Notes under the pieces: model-generated
What the model was told of the DNA's origin: nothing
Databases searched by the model: none
The model's input: only the letters and a program-made list of their open reading frames with translations
Position numbers and translations under genes: made by a program
Shown here: piece by piece, positions 48,119 through 62,943 of the stretch
Layout of the letters: each line of letters starts with the position of its first letter
Numbering within the stretch: position 1 is the first letter of the stretch
NCBI RefSeq assembly: GCF_900177415.1
Contig: NZ_FXAF01000002.1
Location: 248,001 to 312,000 of the forward strand
Direction of reading: 5' to 3'
Source: Xaviernesmea oryzae
GTDB taxonomy: Bacteria > Pseudomonadota > Alphaproteobacteria > Rhizobiales > Rhizobiaceae
DNA: 64,000 nt

Positions 48119-50530
48119 ATGTCCAAGGCACCGGCGACAGAACGTGCAGGCCAGGAGGGGATCTCGACCGATCCCATCCTCGGTTATGCCGCGCTGCCGG
48201 GTGTCGCCGACGAGATGCTGGATGCGAACGGCCAGATAAAGCCGGTCTGGCGCAACCTGATCTCGCATCTCGGCCGCATGTCGGAAAGCGAGCTCACCGA
48301 GCGTTTCGCCCGCGCCGACCGCTATCTGCGCGATGCCGGCGTCTTCTACCGCACCTACGGCGCCCAGGGCAGCGGCGAGCGCAACTGGCCGATCTCCCAT
48401 ATCCCGGTGCTCATCGACGGCAACGAGTGGGAAGCCGTCTCGAAGGGCCTCGTGCAGCGCGCCGAACTCCTGGAAGCGCTGATCGCCGACATCTACGGCG
48501 AGAACAGGCTGGTGCAGGAAGGCATCCTGCCGCCGGCGCTGATTGCCGGAAATTCCGAATTCCTGCGGCCGCTGGTCGGCATCAAGCCGGTCGGCGGACA
48601 CTATCTGCATTTCTGCTCCTTCGAGATCGGCCGCGGCCCCGACGGCAACTGGTGGGTGCTGGCCGACCGCACCCAGGCGCCTTCCGGCGCGGGCTTCGCG
48701 CTGGAAAACCGCGTCGCCACCACGCGTGCCCTTTCCGATATCTATGCCGAGGCGCATGTGCATCGCCTCGCCTCCTTCTTCGGCGCCTTCCGCGATGCGC
48801 TGCAGTCGCACAAGCAGTACGGGGAGGATCGGATCGCGGTCCTCTCCCCCGGCCCCGCCAACGAGACCTATTTCGAGCACGCCTATATCGCCCGCTATCT
48901 CGGCTTCATGCTCTTGGAAGGCGAAGACCTGACGGTCGTCAACGATCGCGTCATGGTGCGCACCGTCGCGGGCCTGAAACCGATCGGCGTGCTCTGGCGC
49001 CGCCTCGACGCTGCCTACGCCGATCCGCTCGAACTCAACCAGAACTCCCATATCGGCACGCCCGGCATGGTGCAGGCGCTGCGCTCCGGCTCGCTCGCCA
49101 TCGTCAATGCGCTGGGCTCCGGCATTCTGGAGACCCGCGCGCTGCTCGCCTTCATGCCCACGGTCTGTCGCCGCCTCACCGGCGAGGACCTGCTCATGCC
49201 GTCGATCGCCACCTGGTGGTGCGGCCAGAAGGCGGAACGCGAGCATGTCGCCAAGAATGTCGAGCGCATGGTCATCGGCCCGGCCTATTCCAGGCTCCCC
49301 TTCTTCGACGACAACGGCCAGTCGGTCCTCGGCTCCTCGCTGCACACCAAGGCGAAGGGCAGGGTCGGCGACTGGCTCGCTGCGGAAGGTTCGAAACTCG
49401 TCGGCCAGGAGGTCGTGACGCTTTCGACCACGCCGGCTTACGTCAACGGCAAGCTCATTCCGCGGCCCATGTCGCTGCGCGTCTTCGCCGCCCGCACGGA
49501 GCACGGGTGGGAGATCATGCCGGGCGGCTTTGCCCGCATCGGTTCCGGCGACGACGTCGCGGCGATCGCCATGCAGGCCGGCGGCACGGCGGCGGACGTC
49601 TGGATCGTCTCCGACAAGCCGGTCGCAAGACCCACCCTGCTGCCGCCGGAAGAGACCTTCACCCGCAACATGCCGGGCAGCCTGCCGAGCAGGGCGGCGG
49701 ACAACCTCTATTGGCTCGGCCGTTACATCGAGCGGGCCGAAGGGGCGCTGCGCATCCTGCGCGCCTGGCATCTGCGTTATGCCGAATCCGCTGACCCCGA
49801 CGCGCCGCTGCTGGCCGACATCACCCGCTATCTCAAGGGCATCGACATCGAGATGTCGAAGGCGGTGCCGGCGACGCTATTGCGCAACATCGACAGCGCC
49901 ATCTATTCGGCAAGCAACATCCGCGACCGCTTCTCGCCCGACGGCTGGCTGGCGCTGACCGACCTCGCCAAGACCGCACGCCGCTTCCACGAAACCGTGC
50001 AGCCCGGCGACGACGCCTCGCATGCCATGACCATCCTCCTCCGCAAGCTCGCGGGCTTCGCCGGTCTCGTGCACGAGAACATGTACCGCTTCACCGGCTG
50101 GCGCTTCCTCTCGATCGGCCGCCATCTCGAACGCGGCCTGCACATGACCCGCCTGCTCGGCCACATGTCGGGCCCGGACGCGCCGGACGGCTCGCTCGAC
50201 ATGCTGCTCGAAATCGGTGACAGCGTCATGACCCACCGCCGCCGCTACAACGTCAACACGGCGAGACTGACGGTCGCCGACCTTCTGGCGCTCGACCCGT
50301 TGAATCCGCGCTCGATCCTCTTCCAGCTGAACGAGATCCGCACCGAGGTGGAGCAGTTGCCGAACGCTTTCGTCAACGGCCAGATGTCGCCCTTCTACCG
50401 CGAGGCGATGCGGCTGCATTCCGGCCTTGCGGTCATGACGCCCGAGGCGATGAACGAGGAAGTCTACCGGAAACTCGAACAGGAGATGGAGAAGCTGTCC
50501 GATATCCTCGGCCAGACTTACTTCAACTGA
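48119..50530 (+). CDS. circularly permuted ATP-grasp protein fused to alpha-E domain
   Basis: The 803-residue protein has two parts. Residues about 40-480 are a circularly permuted type 2 ATP-grasp domain (DUF404/DUF407 region; GVFYRTYG, LVQRAELLEALIADIYGE, SPGPANETYFEHAYIARYLGF, and GLKPIGVLWRRLDAAYADPLEL). Residues about 523-800 are an alpha-E domain (DUF403; starting near NLYWLGRYIERAEGALRILR). Such proteins are predicted amide-bond-forming enzymes. The start is 7 bases after the preceding transglutaminase and the next gene starts 13 bases after its stop, so this is a tight operon. It looks intact. No physiological product has been shown for this layout. Confidence 0.92.
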   Translation: MSKAPATERAGQEGISTDPILGYAALPGVADEMLDANGQIKPVWRNLISHLGRMSESELTERFARADRYLRDAGVFYRTYGAQGSGERNWPISHIPVLIDGNEWEAVSKGLVQRAELLEALIADIYGENRLVQEGILPPALIAGNSEFLRPLVGIKPVGGHYLHFCSFEIGRGPDGNWWVLADRTQAPSGAGFALENRVATTRALSDIYAEAHVHRLASFFGAFRDALQSHKQYGEDRIAVLSPGPANETYFEHAYIARYLGFMLLEGEDLTVVNDRVMVRTVAGLKPIGVLWRRLDAAYADPLELNQNSHIGTPGMVQALRSGSLAIVNALGSGILETRALLAFMPTVCRRLTGEDLLMPSIATWWCGQKAEREHVAKNVERMVIGPAYSRLPFFDDNGQSVLGSSLHTKAKGRVGDWLAAEGSKLVGQEVVTLSTTPAYVNGKLIPRPMSLRVFAARTEHGWEIMPGGFARIGSGDDVAAIAMQAGGTAADVWIVSDKPVARPTLLPPEETFTRNMPGSLPSRAADNLYWLGRYIERAEGALRILRAWHLRYAESADPDAPLLADITRYLKGIDIEMSKAVPATLLRNIDSAIYSASNIRDRFSPDGWLALTDLAKTARRFHETVQPGDDASHAMTILLRKLAGFAGLVHENMYRFTGWRFLSIGRHLERGLHMTRLLGHMSGPDAPDGSLDMLLEIGDSVMTHRRRYNVNTARLTVADLLALDPLNPRSILFQLNEIRTEVEQLPNAFVNGQMSPFYREAMRLHSGLAVMTPEAMNEEVYRKLEQEMEKLSDILGQTYFN

Positions 50531-50543
50531 GGAGAAGGCGGCG

Positions 50544-51425
50544 ATGCTTTACGACCTTTCCCTCCACATGGGTTATGCCTACGACGTGCCGGCCTCCGGC
50601 GCCCGCCACGTGATCCGCGTCCTGCCGCTGTCGCTGCCCGACCGGCAGCGGCTGATCGCCGGCTCCGTCACGGTGACCCCGCACGCCGACGAGAAGACCA
50701 CGTTCATCGATTTCTTCGGCCAGCAGGCGACTTCGGTACTCGTCCGCGCGCCCCACGAGCGGCTCGATATCCGCATGCAGGCCCGCGTCATGGTCGAAAC
50801 CCCGTCGATGACCGCCGACCTGTCGCCGGAGCTCGACAAGCTCGGGGAAGAGCTGGCGGGCTTCTGGTCGGTCGATGCCCTGTCGCCGCACCATGTCGCG
50901 GGTCCGAGCCCCCGCCTCGCCGAAGAGCCGCAGATCGCCGCCTATGCCCGCGAGACCATAAGGCCGGGCCAGACGGTGCGCGAGATCGCGCTTTCGCTCT
51001 GCAACCGCATCCACAAGGATTTCACCTACGACACGAAGGCCACCACTGTCGACACGCCGCCGAAGGAGGCCTTCCGGCTGAAGCGCGGCGTCTGCCAGGA
51101 TTTCGCGCATGTCATGATCGTGGCGCTCCGGAGCCTCGGCATTCCGGCGGGTTATGTCTCGGGCTTCCTGCGCACCATCCCGCCCCCCGGCAAGGAACGG
51201 CTCGAAGGGGCGGACGCCATGCATGCCTGGGTGCGCGTCTGGTGCGGCGAGACCATGGGCTATGTCGAATTCGACCCCACGAACAACATCCCGGCCGGCA
51301 GCGACCATATCGTCGTGGCCTACGGCCGCGATTATTCCGACATCGCCCCCGTCATCGGAGTGCTGAAGGGTTACGGAAATCAGAAGGCCGAACAGGCGGT
51401 CGACGTCGTTCCGCTGAAAGGCTGA
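50544..51425 (+). CDS. transglutaminase-family cysteine protease-like protein
   Basis: The 293-residue protein has a transglutaminase N-terminal domain (about 1-85) and core (about 140-260). The triad is complete: Cys184 in GVCQDFAH, His227 in MHAW, Asp244 in FDPTNN. It is the last of three genes in this cluster and is expected to cut or transfer the peptide-like product made by the ATP-grasp partner. In many genomes an Anbu proteasome-like protease gene follows such sets; here it is replaced by an unrelated vWA gene. No signal peptide is present. Confidence 0.91.
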   Translation: MLYDLSLHMGYAYDVPASGARHVIRVLPLSLPDRQRLIAGSVTVTPHADEKTTFIDFFGQQATSVLVRAPHERLDIRMQARVMVETPSMTADLSPELDKLGEELAGFWSVDALSPHHVAGPSPRLAEEPQIAAYARETIRPGQTVREIALSLCNRIHKDFTYDTKATTVDTPPKEAFRLKRGVCQDFAHVMIVALRSLGIPAGYVSGFLRTIPPPGKERLEGADAMHAWVRVWCGETMGYVEFDPTNNIPAGSDHIVVAYGRDYSDIAPVIGVLKGYGNQKAEQAVDVVPLKG

Positions 51426-51560
51426 AAATCCGCCCCGTTTTGACGCTGATTCTTTGAAATCGTTAAGATTTTAAGATTTCGCTTAGCCCTTCCTATACCC
51501 GCGCCCGCTAGAAGACGCCCAGTGACTGTCCGAATGAGTTGGACCGGGCGATCGGGGGCG

Positions 51561-52832
51561 ATGATGATGAAGCATACTCTTTTCTCGCGGTTACTGAGAG
51601 ACCGCGGCGGGAATTTCGGCGTCATGACCGCCGCAATGCTCCCCGTCCTCCTCGGCGTGGCCGGCATGGCCATCGACGTGACGAATGCCATGCAGGAAAG
51701 GAATCGGCTTCAGGCGCTCGCCGACGCGGCGACGCTCGCCGCCGCGTCGGCTATGGCCGATAAAGACATGACGGAAACCGAAGCTGTGGATGCCGCCAAT
51801 ACGTTCCTTTTTGCGCAGGCTGAAGCGGAGTGCAAAGCAACAGGAAAGAGCGCCGAGGAATGTCAGGAAGAAATCGCCGCTCGGGGAGAGAACACCGCGA
51901 CAGAAGCAGAGACCACAACGACCTCCGACAACGGTGAAGCCTTCGAGGTCCGCATGACGACCAGCTACGACGTCCCCCTTAGCGGGTTGTCGAGCGTCCT
52001 CGGTTTCCGCACGCTCCGAGTGACGGTTAGCAGCTCGGCGCAGAGCTCCCGCAAAGGCAATGCTCTGTCCATGTATCTCGCCCTCGACGAATCCGGGTCC
52101 ATGGCCTGGGATACGACCACGATAAATTCCGTGCAGCCGACCAAGCAGGAGGCGTATAACTGCGGCAACATTTGGCAGCCTAAAACCTGCTACAGAACAA
52201 TCAACAACTACCTGACCAAGATGGAATCACTGAAGGCAGCCGCAGCCGTGCTCTTCTCCGAACTGAAGAAAGCAGCAGCACCCGAAACCACCGATCCGAC
52301 CCTTCAGGAAATCAAAGCGCAGGCGTTGATCCGCATCGGTGCCGTCTCTTACGACGATAAGACGAAGAAGGAAAAGGTACCGGCCTGGGGCACCAAATCT
52401 GCCGGCGACTACGTCAATGCTCTGCCTAAAGTGCCTGACGGCGGCACCGATGCCAGCGGTGCAATGAAGGTTGCCTACGATGCCCTCGCAAGCACCAACA
52501 CGACGGAGACGGCCGAACACGCCAAGAAGGACAATACGAGTTTCGGGCGCTTCATCGTGCTGATGACGGACGGAGAGATGACAGGCAACAGCAACACCTG
52601 GAACAAGACCATCGACGACAAGGTCCAGGTACTTTGCAAACAGGCGAAGGATGACGGCATCACGGTCTTCACCGTCGCGTTCATGGCACCGGAAAAGGGC
52701 AAGGCGCTGCTCTCGAAATGTGCCAGCGGCGAAGACTACTACTATGAATCGGATGACATGGAAGAGTTGGTCACCGATTTCGGCGACATCGGCCGCAAGG
52801 CTGCCAAGACGGCGACCCGCCTGACGAACTGA
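51561..52832 (+). CDS. TadG/TadE-like pilus-associated protein with von Willebrand A domain
   Basis: Three ATG codons in a row (51561, 51564, 51567) begin the gene; about 423 residues result. A Tad-type N-terminal helix (GGNFGVMTAAMLPVLLGVAG) is followed by a DVTNAMQERNRLQALADAATLAAA coiled region and a low-complexity Thr/Glu linker (about 90-130). A vWA domain (about 165-420) has an intact MIDAS motif DESGS near residue 176. Rhizobia carry several such TadG-like proteins, usually membrane-anchored on the outer side. No other tad genes are here, so it may work outside pilus assembly. Confidence 0.87.
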   Translation: MMMKHTLFSRLLRDRGGNFGVMTAAMLPVLLGVAGMAIDVTNAMQERNRLQALADAATLAAASAMADKDMTETEAVDAANTFLFAQAEAECKATGKSAEECQEEIAARGENTATEAETTTTSDNGEAFEVRMTTSYDVPLSGLSSVLGFRTLRVTVSSSAQSSRKGNALSMYLALDESGSMAWDTTTINSVQPTKQEAYNCGNIWQPKTCYRTINNYLTKMESLKAAAAVLFSELKKAAAPETTDPTLQEIKAQALIRIGAVSYDDKTKKEKVPAWGTKSAGDYVNALPKVPDGGTDASGAMKVAYDALASTNTTETAEHAKKDNTSFGRFIVLMTDGEMTGNSNTWNKTIDDKVQVLCKQAKDDGITVFTVAFMAPEKGKALLSKCASGEDYYYESDDMEELVTDFGDIGRKAAKTATRLTN

Positions 52833-52857
52833 TCTCGGACCCGAAACGGCTTTCATC

Positions 52858-52893
52858 AACACCCCGCCCTTGCCGGCGGGGTGTTTTGTTTTG
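52858..52893 (+). terminator. Rho-independent terminator of the vWA gene
   Basis: AACACCCCGCC at 52858-52868 pairs perfectly over 11 bases with 52875-52885 around a 6-base loop, followed by TTGTTTTG. It separates the vWA gene from the glycogen operon. Confidence 0.9.
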
Positions 52894-53041
52894 CCGGGGT
52901 GCGTCCGGTCGTCCGCAGTTTCAGAAAGATAAAACGACCGTTGCAACAGTGTCATAACGGTGCATAAACTGTGCCTATACATCATGCCAGATGGACTGAA
53001 CCGGACGCCTCCCTCCCGCTCCACCAGAAAGTTGGCGACTT

Positions 53042-55503
53042 ATGAACAAAACGTCTTCCACGGTCGAAATCCCGCAGCCCGCTCCCCGCAGTTCCCGCCC
53101 CGAAATCATGGCGGAAGAGATCATCGAACGACTGACCTACCGTATCGGCAAGGACGCCAAGGTGGCCAAGCCGCACGACTGGCTGACGGCGACGATCCTC
53201 GTCGTGCGCGACCGCATCATCGACAAATGGATGGAGAGTACCCGCAAGGTCTACCGGACCGGCGACAAGCGCGTCTATTACCTCTCGCTCGAGTTCCTGA
53301 TCGGCCGGCTGATGCGCGACGCCGTCACCAATATGGGTCTCATGCAGGAAATCCGCGATGCGCTCGGCTCGCTCGGCGTCGATATCGACCTGATCGCCGG
53401 GCTCGAGCCGGATGCCGCGCTGGGCAACGGCGGCCTCGGCCGTCTCGCCGCCTGTTTCATGGAGAGCATGGCGACGGTGGACATCCCGGCCTACGGCTAC
53501 GGCATCCGTTATATCCACGGCCTCTTCCGCCAGCAGATGGCCGACGGCTGGCAGGTGGAACTGCCGGAAACCTGGCTCGCCCACGGCAACCCCTGGGAAT
53601 TCGAGCGCCGCGAAAGCTCCTACGAGATCGGCTTCGGCGGCGCGGTGGAGACGATCGGCGGTTATGACGAGACGCCCCGCTACGTCTGGAAGCCCGCCGA
53701 ACGCGTCATCGCCATGGCCTATGACACGCCGATGGTCGGCTGGCGCGGCAAGCGCGTCAATACGCTGCGCCTCTGGTCGGCCCAGCCGATCGACCCGATC
53801 CTGCTCGACGCCTTCAATGCCGGCGACCATATCGGCGCGCTGCGCGAGAGCAACAAGGCGGAAAGCCTGACCCGCGTCCTTTACCCGGCCGACGCCAATC
53901 CGGCCGGCCAGGAACTGCGCCTGCGCCAGGAATTCTTCTTCTCGTCCGCTTCGCTGCAGGACATCCTGCGCCGCCACCTGCAGCAATATCCGGATTTCAC
54001 CAACCTGCATGAGAAGGTGGCGATCCAGCTCAACGACACGCATCCCGCGGTCTCGATCGCCGAGCTGATGCGGCTTCTGACCGATATCCACGGCATGGAT
54101 TTCGCCGAAGCCTGGGAGATCACCCGCCAGACCTTCTCCTACACCAACCACACGCTGCTGCCGGAAGCCCTGGAAAGCTGGCCGGTTCCGCTCTTCGAGC
54201 GCCTCCTGCCGCGCCACATGCAGATCATCTACGCGATCAATGCCCAGATCCTCCTCGAAGCCCGCAAGCAGAAGAGCTTTTCCGACACGCAGATCCGTTC
54301 GATCTCGCTGATCGACGAAGGCGGCGAGCGGCGCGTGCGCATGGGCAATCTCGCCTTCGTCGGCTCCCACTCGGTGAACGGCGTCTCGGCGCTCCACACG
54401 GACCTGATGAAGGTCACGGTCTTTTCGGACCTCCACACGCTCTATCCGAAACGCATCAACAACAAGACCAACGGGATCACCCCGCGGCGCTGGCTGATGC
54501 AGTGCAATCCGGGCCTGACCTCCCTCATCCAGGAAGCGATCGGCGACAGGTTCCTCGACGATACGGAAGCCTTGCGGGAGCTCGATGCCCATGCCGACGA
54601 CAAGGCCTTCCAGGAGAAATTCGCCGCCGTGAAGCGCGCCAACAAGGTGGCGCTCGCCAATCTCGTCGGCAGCCGCATGGGCGTCCGGCTCGATCCGTCC
54701 GCCCTGTTCGACATCCAGATCAAGCGCATCCACGAATACAAGCGCCAGCTTCTGAACATCGTCGAGGCCGTGGCGCTCTACGACCAGATCCGCTCCCACC
54801 CGGAAATGGACTGGATCCCGCGTGTGAAGCTCTTCGCCGGCAAGGCGGCGCCGAGCTATCACAACGCCAAGCTCATCATCAAGCTCGCCAACGACGTGGC
54901 GCGCGTCATCAACAACGATCCCGCCGTGCGCGGCCTCCTGAAGGTCGTCTTCGTGCCGAACTACAACGTCTCGCTCGCCGAGGTCATGGTTCCGGCCGCC
55001 GACCTTTCCGAGCAGATTTCGACGGCCGGCATGGAAGCGTCGGGCACCGGCAACATGAAGTTCGCGCTGAACGGCGCGCTGACGATCGGCACGCTCGACG
55101 GCGCGAATGTCGAGATGCGCGACCATGTCGGCGAGGACAACATCGTCATCTTCGGCCTCAAGGCCGACGAGGTGGCCAAGGTCCGCGCCGACGGCCACAA
55201 TCCCCGCGCCATCATCGAGAAGTCGCGCGAGCTCGCCCAGGCGCTGAACGCGATCGCGACCGGCGTCTTCTCGCCGGACGACCGCTCCCGCTTCACCGAC
55301 CTGATCGACGGCATCTACAATCACGACTGGTTCATGGTCGCCGCCGATTTCGACGCCTATGCGGAAGCGCAGCGTTATGTTGACCAGATATGGACCGACC
55401 CTAAATCCTGGTATTCCAAGACCATACGCAATACCGCCCGGATGGGATGGTTCTCCTCTGACAGAACTATTCGCCAGTACGCGTCGGAAATCTGGAGAGC
55501 CTG

Positions 55504-55504
<1 letters not shown>
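53042..55504 (+). CDS. glgP: glycogen phosphorylase
   Basis: The 820-residue protein is a GT35 phosphorylase. The PLP-binding lysine is Lys673 in EASGTGNMKFALNG. LYYLSLEFLIGR near the N-terminus and GNGGLGRLAACFMES near 130 are also family motifs. It releases glucose-1-phosphate from glycogen. The gene starts the glycogen operon, as in Agrobacterium, where it precedes glgB. Its TGA stop overlaps the glgB ATG by one base, so translation is coupled. Confidence 0.97.
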
Positions 55505-57720
<2,216 letters not shown>

Positions 57721-57730
57721 GGAGGAAAGA

Positions 57731-58992
57731 ATGAACGAGAAGAGAATCCAGCCCCTGTCGCGCGATGCGATGGCCTATGTGCTGGCCGGCGGCCGGGGAA
57801 GCCGCCTCAAGGAATTGACCGACCGTCGCGCCAAGCCCGCCGTCTATTTCGGCGGCAAGGCGCGCATCATCGATTTCGCCCTTTCCAACGCGCTGAATTC
57901 CGGCATCCGCCGCATCGGCGTCGCCACCCAGTACAAGGCCCATTCGCTGATCCGCCACATGCAGCGCGGCTGGAACTTCTTCCGCCCCGAACGCAACGAG
58001 AGCTTCGACATCCTGCCCGCCTCGCAGCGCGTCTCCGAGACGCAGTGGTACGAGGGCACGGCCGACGCGGTCTACCAGAACATCGACATCATCGAGGCCT
58101 ATGCCCCGGAATACATGGTCATCCTCGCCGGCGACCACGTCTACAAGATGGACTACGAATACATGCTCCAGCAGCATGTGGACAGCGGCGCGCAGGTGAC
58201 GGTCGGCTGCCTGGAAGTGCCGCGCATGGAAGCGACCGGCTTCGGCGTCATGCATGTCAACGAGAAGGACGAGATCATCGATTTCGTCGAGAAGCCCGCC
58301 GATCCTCCCGGCATCCCCGGCAATCCGGAATTCGCGCTTGCCTCGATGGGCATCTACGTATTCCACACCAAGTTCCTGATGGACATCCTGAAGCGGGATG
58401 CCGATACGCCGGGCTCCAGCCGCGACTTCGGCAAGGACATCATCCCCTATATCGTCAAGCACGGCAAAGCCGTCGCCCACCGTTTCGCCAGCTCCTGCGT
58501 CCGCTCCGATTTCGAGCGCGAGCCCTACTGGCGCGACGTCGGCACGATCGATGCCTATTGGCAGGCCAATATCGACCTGACCGCCGTCACGCCGGAGCTC
58601 GACATCTACGACAAGTCCTGGCCGATCTGGACCTATGCGGAGATCAGCCCGCCGGCGAAATTCGTCCATGACGACGAGGACCGCCGCGGCTCGGCGATCT
58701 CCTCCGTCGTTTCGGGCGACTGCATCATCTCCGGCTCGACGCTCTATCGGAGCCTGCTCTTCACCGGCGTGCGGGCCAATTCCTATTCCCGCCTCGAGGG
58801 CGCCGTCGTCCTGCCGAATGTCCGCATCGGCAGGCGCGCCCAGCTTCGCGATGTTGTCATCGATCACGGTGTAACCATCCCGGAAGGTCTGGTTGTCGGC
58901 GAGGATCCGGAACTCGATGCGAAACGCTTCCGCCGCACCGAGAACGGCATCTGCCTGATCACCCAGACGATGATCGACAAGTTGGATTTGTA

Positions 58993-58993
<1 letters not shown>
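57731..58993 (+). CDS. glgC: glucose-1-phosphate adenylyltransferase
   Basis: The 420-residue ADP-glucose pyrophosphorylase has the pyrophosphorylase motif AGGRGSRL (residues 19-26) with [19 protein letters not shown] next. FVEKP near 180 and the left-handed helix tail follow. It makes ADP-glucose, the committed and allosterically controlled step; the Agrobacterium enzyme responds to fructose-6-phosphate and pyruvate. Its TAA stop overlaps the glgA ATG by one base, coupling translation of the two synthesis genes. Confidence 0.97.
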
Positions 58994-62081
<3,088 letters not shown>

Positions 62082-62120
62082 TCGTTTCGCGGAAGATCCG
62101 CAAGACACCGTAGTGTATCT

Positions 62121-62293
62121 ACCCCCCTCTGCCCTGCCGGGCATCTCCCCCACAAGGGGAGAGATCACAAGGGGTTTGGCCTTCCCGCCACATCAGCGTT
62201 TTACCAAATTGCTACGTGGTTTGTTCGGGAAGCCGGTGCGCCCATCCGATCTCCCCCCTTGTGGGGGAGATGTCCGGCAGGACAGAGGGGGGT
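62121..62293. repeat. second copy of the palindromic element (173 bp, inverted orientation)
   Basis: This copy lies between pgm and the FKBP gene, the two ends converging on it. Its left and right ends are inverted repeats (ACCCCCCTCTG...) with a few mismatches. The interior matches the reverse complement of the element at 12535-12706. It has diverged more than that copy. It may serve as a transcript end. Confidence 0.8.
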
Positions 62294-62314
62294 GATCCCA
62301 ACTGCCCGCAGGCC

Positions 62315-62752
62315 TCACGCAGCCCTGACGATTTCCACCAGTTCGACGTCGAAGACGAGGTCCTTGCCCGCGAGGGGATGGTTGGCGTCGACGGTGACGA
62401 CCTGATCGCTGACCTCGGTGACGACGAGCGGGATCGTGTTGCCGTCCGGCGTTCTGCTCTGCAGTTGCAGGCCCGGATGCACGTCGATATTGGACGGCAC
62501 GGCCGAGCGGGGAAACGCATGGACCTTGGCCGGATCGTGCGCCCCGTAGGCCGCCTCCGCCGGCACGGTCACCGTCTGGTGCGCACCGAGCTCCATTCCG
62601 TCGATCTCTCTGTCGAGCCCCGAAATGATCTGCCCGGCGCCGACCACGAACTCCAGCGGAGGCCGTCCGTTCGACGAGTCGAACTCGGTGCCGTCGGTGA
62701 GTTTTCCGATATAGTGAATCCGGACTGTGTCGCCGCTTTTTGCTTGCGTCAT
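62315..62752 (-). CDS. FKBP-type peptidyl-prolyl isomerase (SlyD-like)
   Basis: The 145-residue protein has an FKBP half at each end (SGDTVRIHYIGKLTDGTEFDSS and PLAGKDLVFDVELVEI) with an inserted flap domain (about 68-125), the SlyD layout. The His/Cys-rich metal tail of SlyD is absent. It catalyses prolyl bond isomerisation and may be a chaperone. It sits between pgm and glgX on the other strand and breaks up the glycogen gene set. Confidence 0.92.
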   Translation of the reverse strand: MTQAKSGDTVRIHYIGKLTDGTEFDSSNGRPPLEFVVGAGQIISGLDREIDGMELGAHQTVTVPAEAAYGAHDPAKVHAFPRSAVPSNIDVHPGLQLQSRTPDGNTIPLVVTEVSDQVVTVDANHPLAGKDLVFDVELVEIVRAA

Positions 62753-62943
62753 CTGTCTGGCCCTCTTGTTTGAGGTTTGAAGGTGACCGCATACGGATGA
62801 TTGATACGGCCGGCGAAACGGCCTTTCCTTCGACCGGCCCCAAGCCTAGGGAAATCGGCCGTCAAATGCAAATTAGGGCGGCGGAGCCTTTCGGTACAGG
62901 GGACGGCAGGTGCATTTTCACGATGAATTCACCATAAGGAGGG

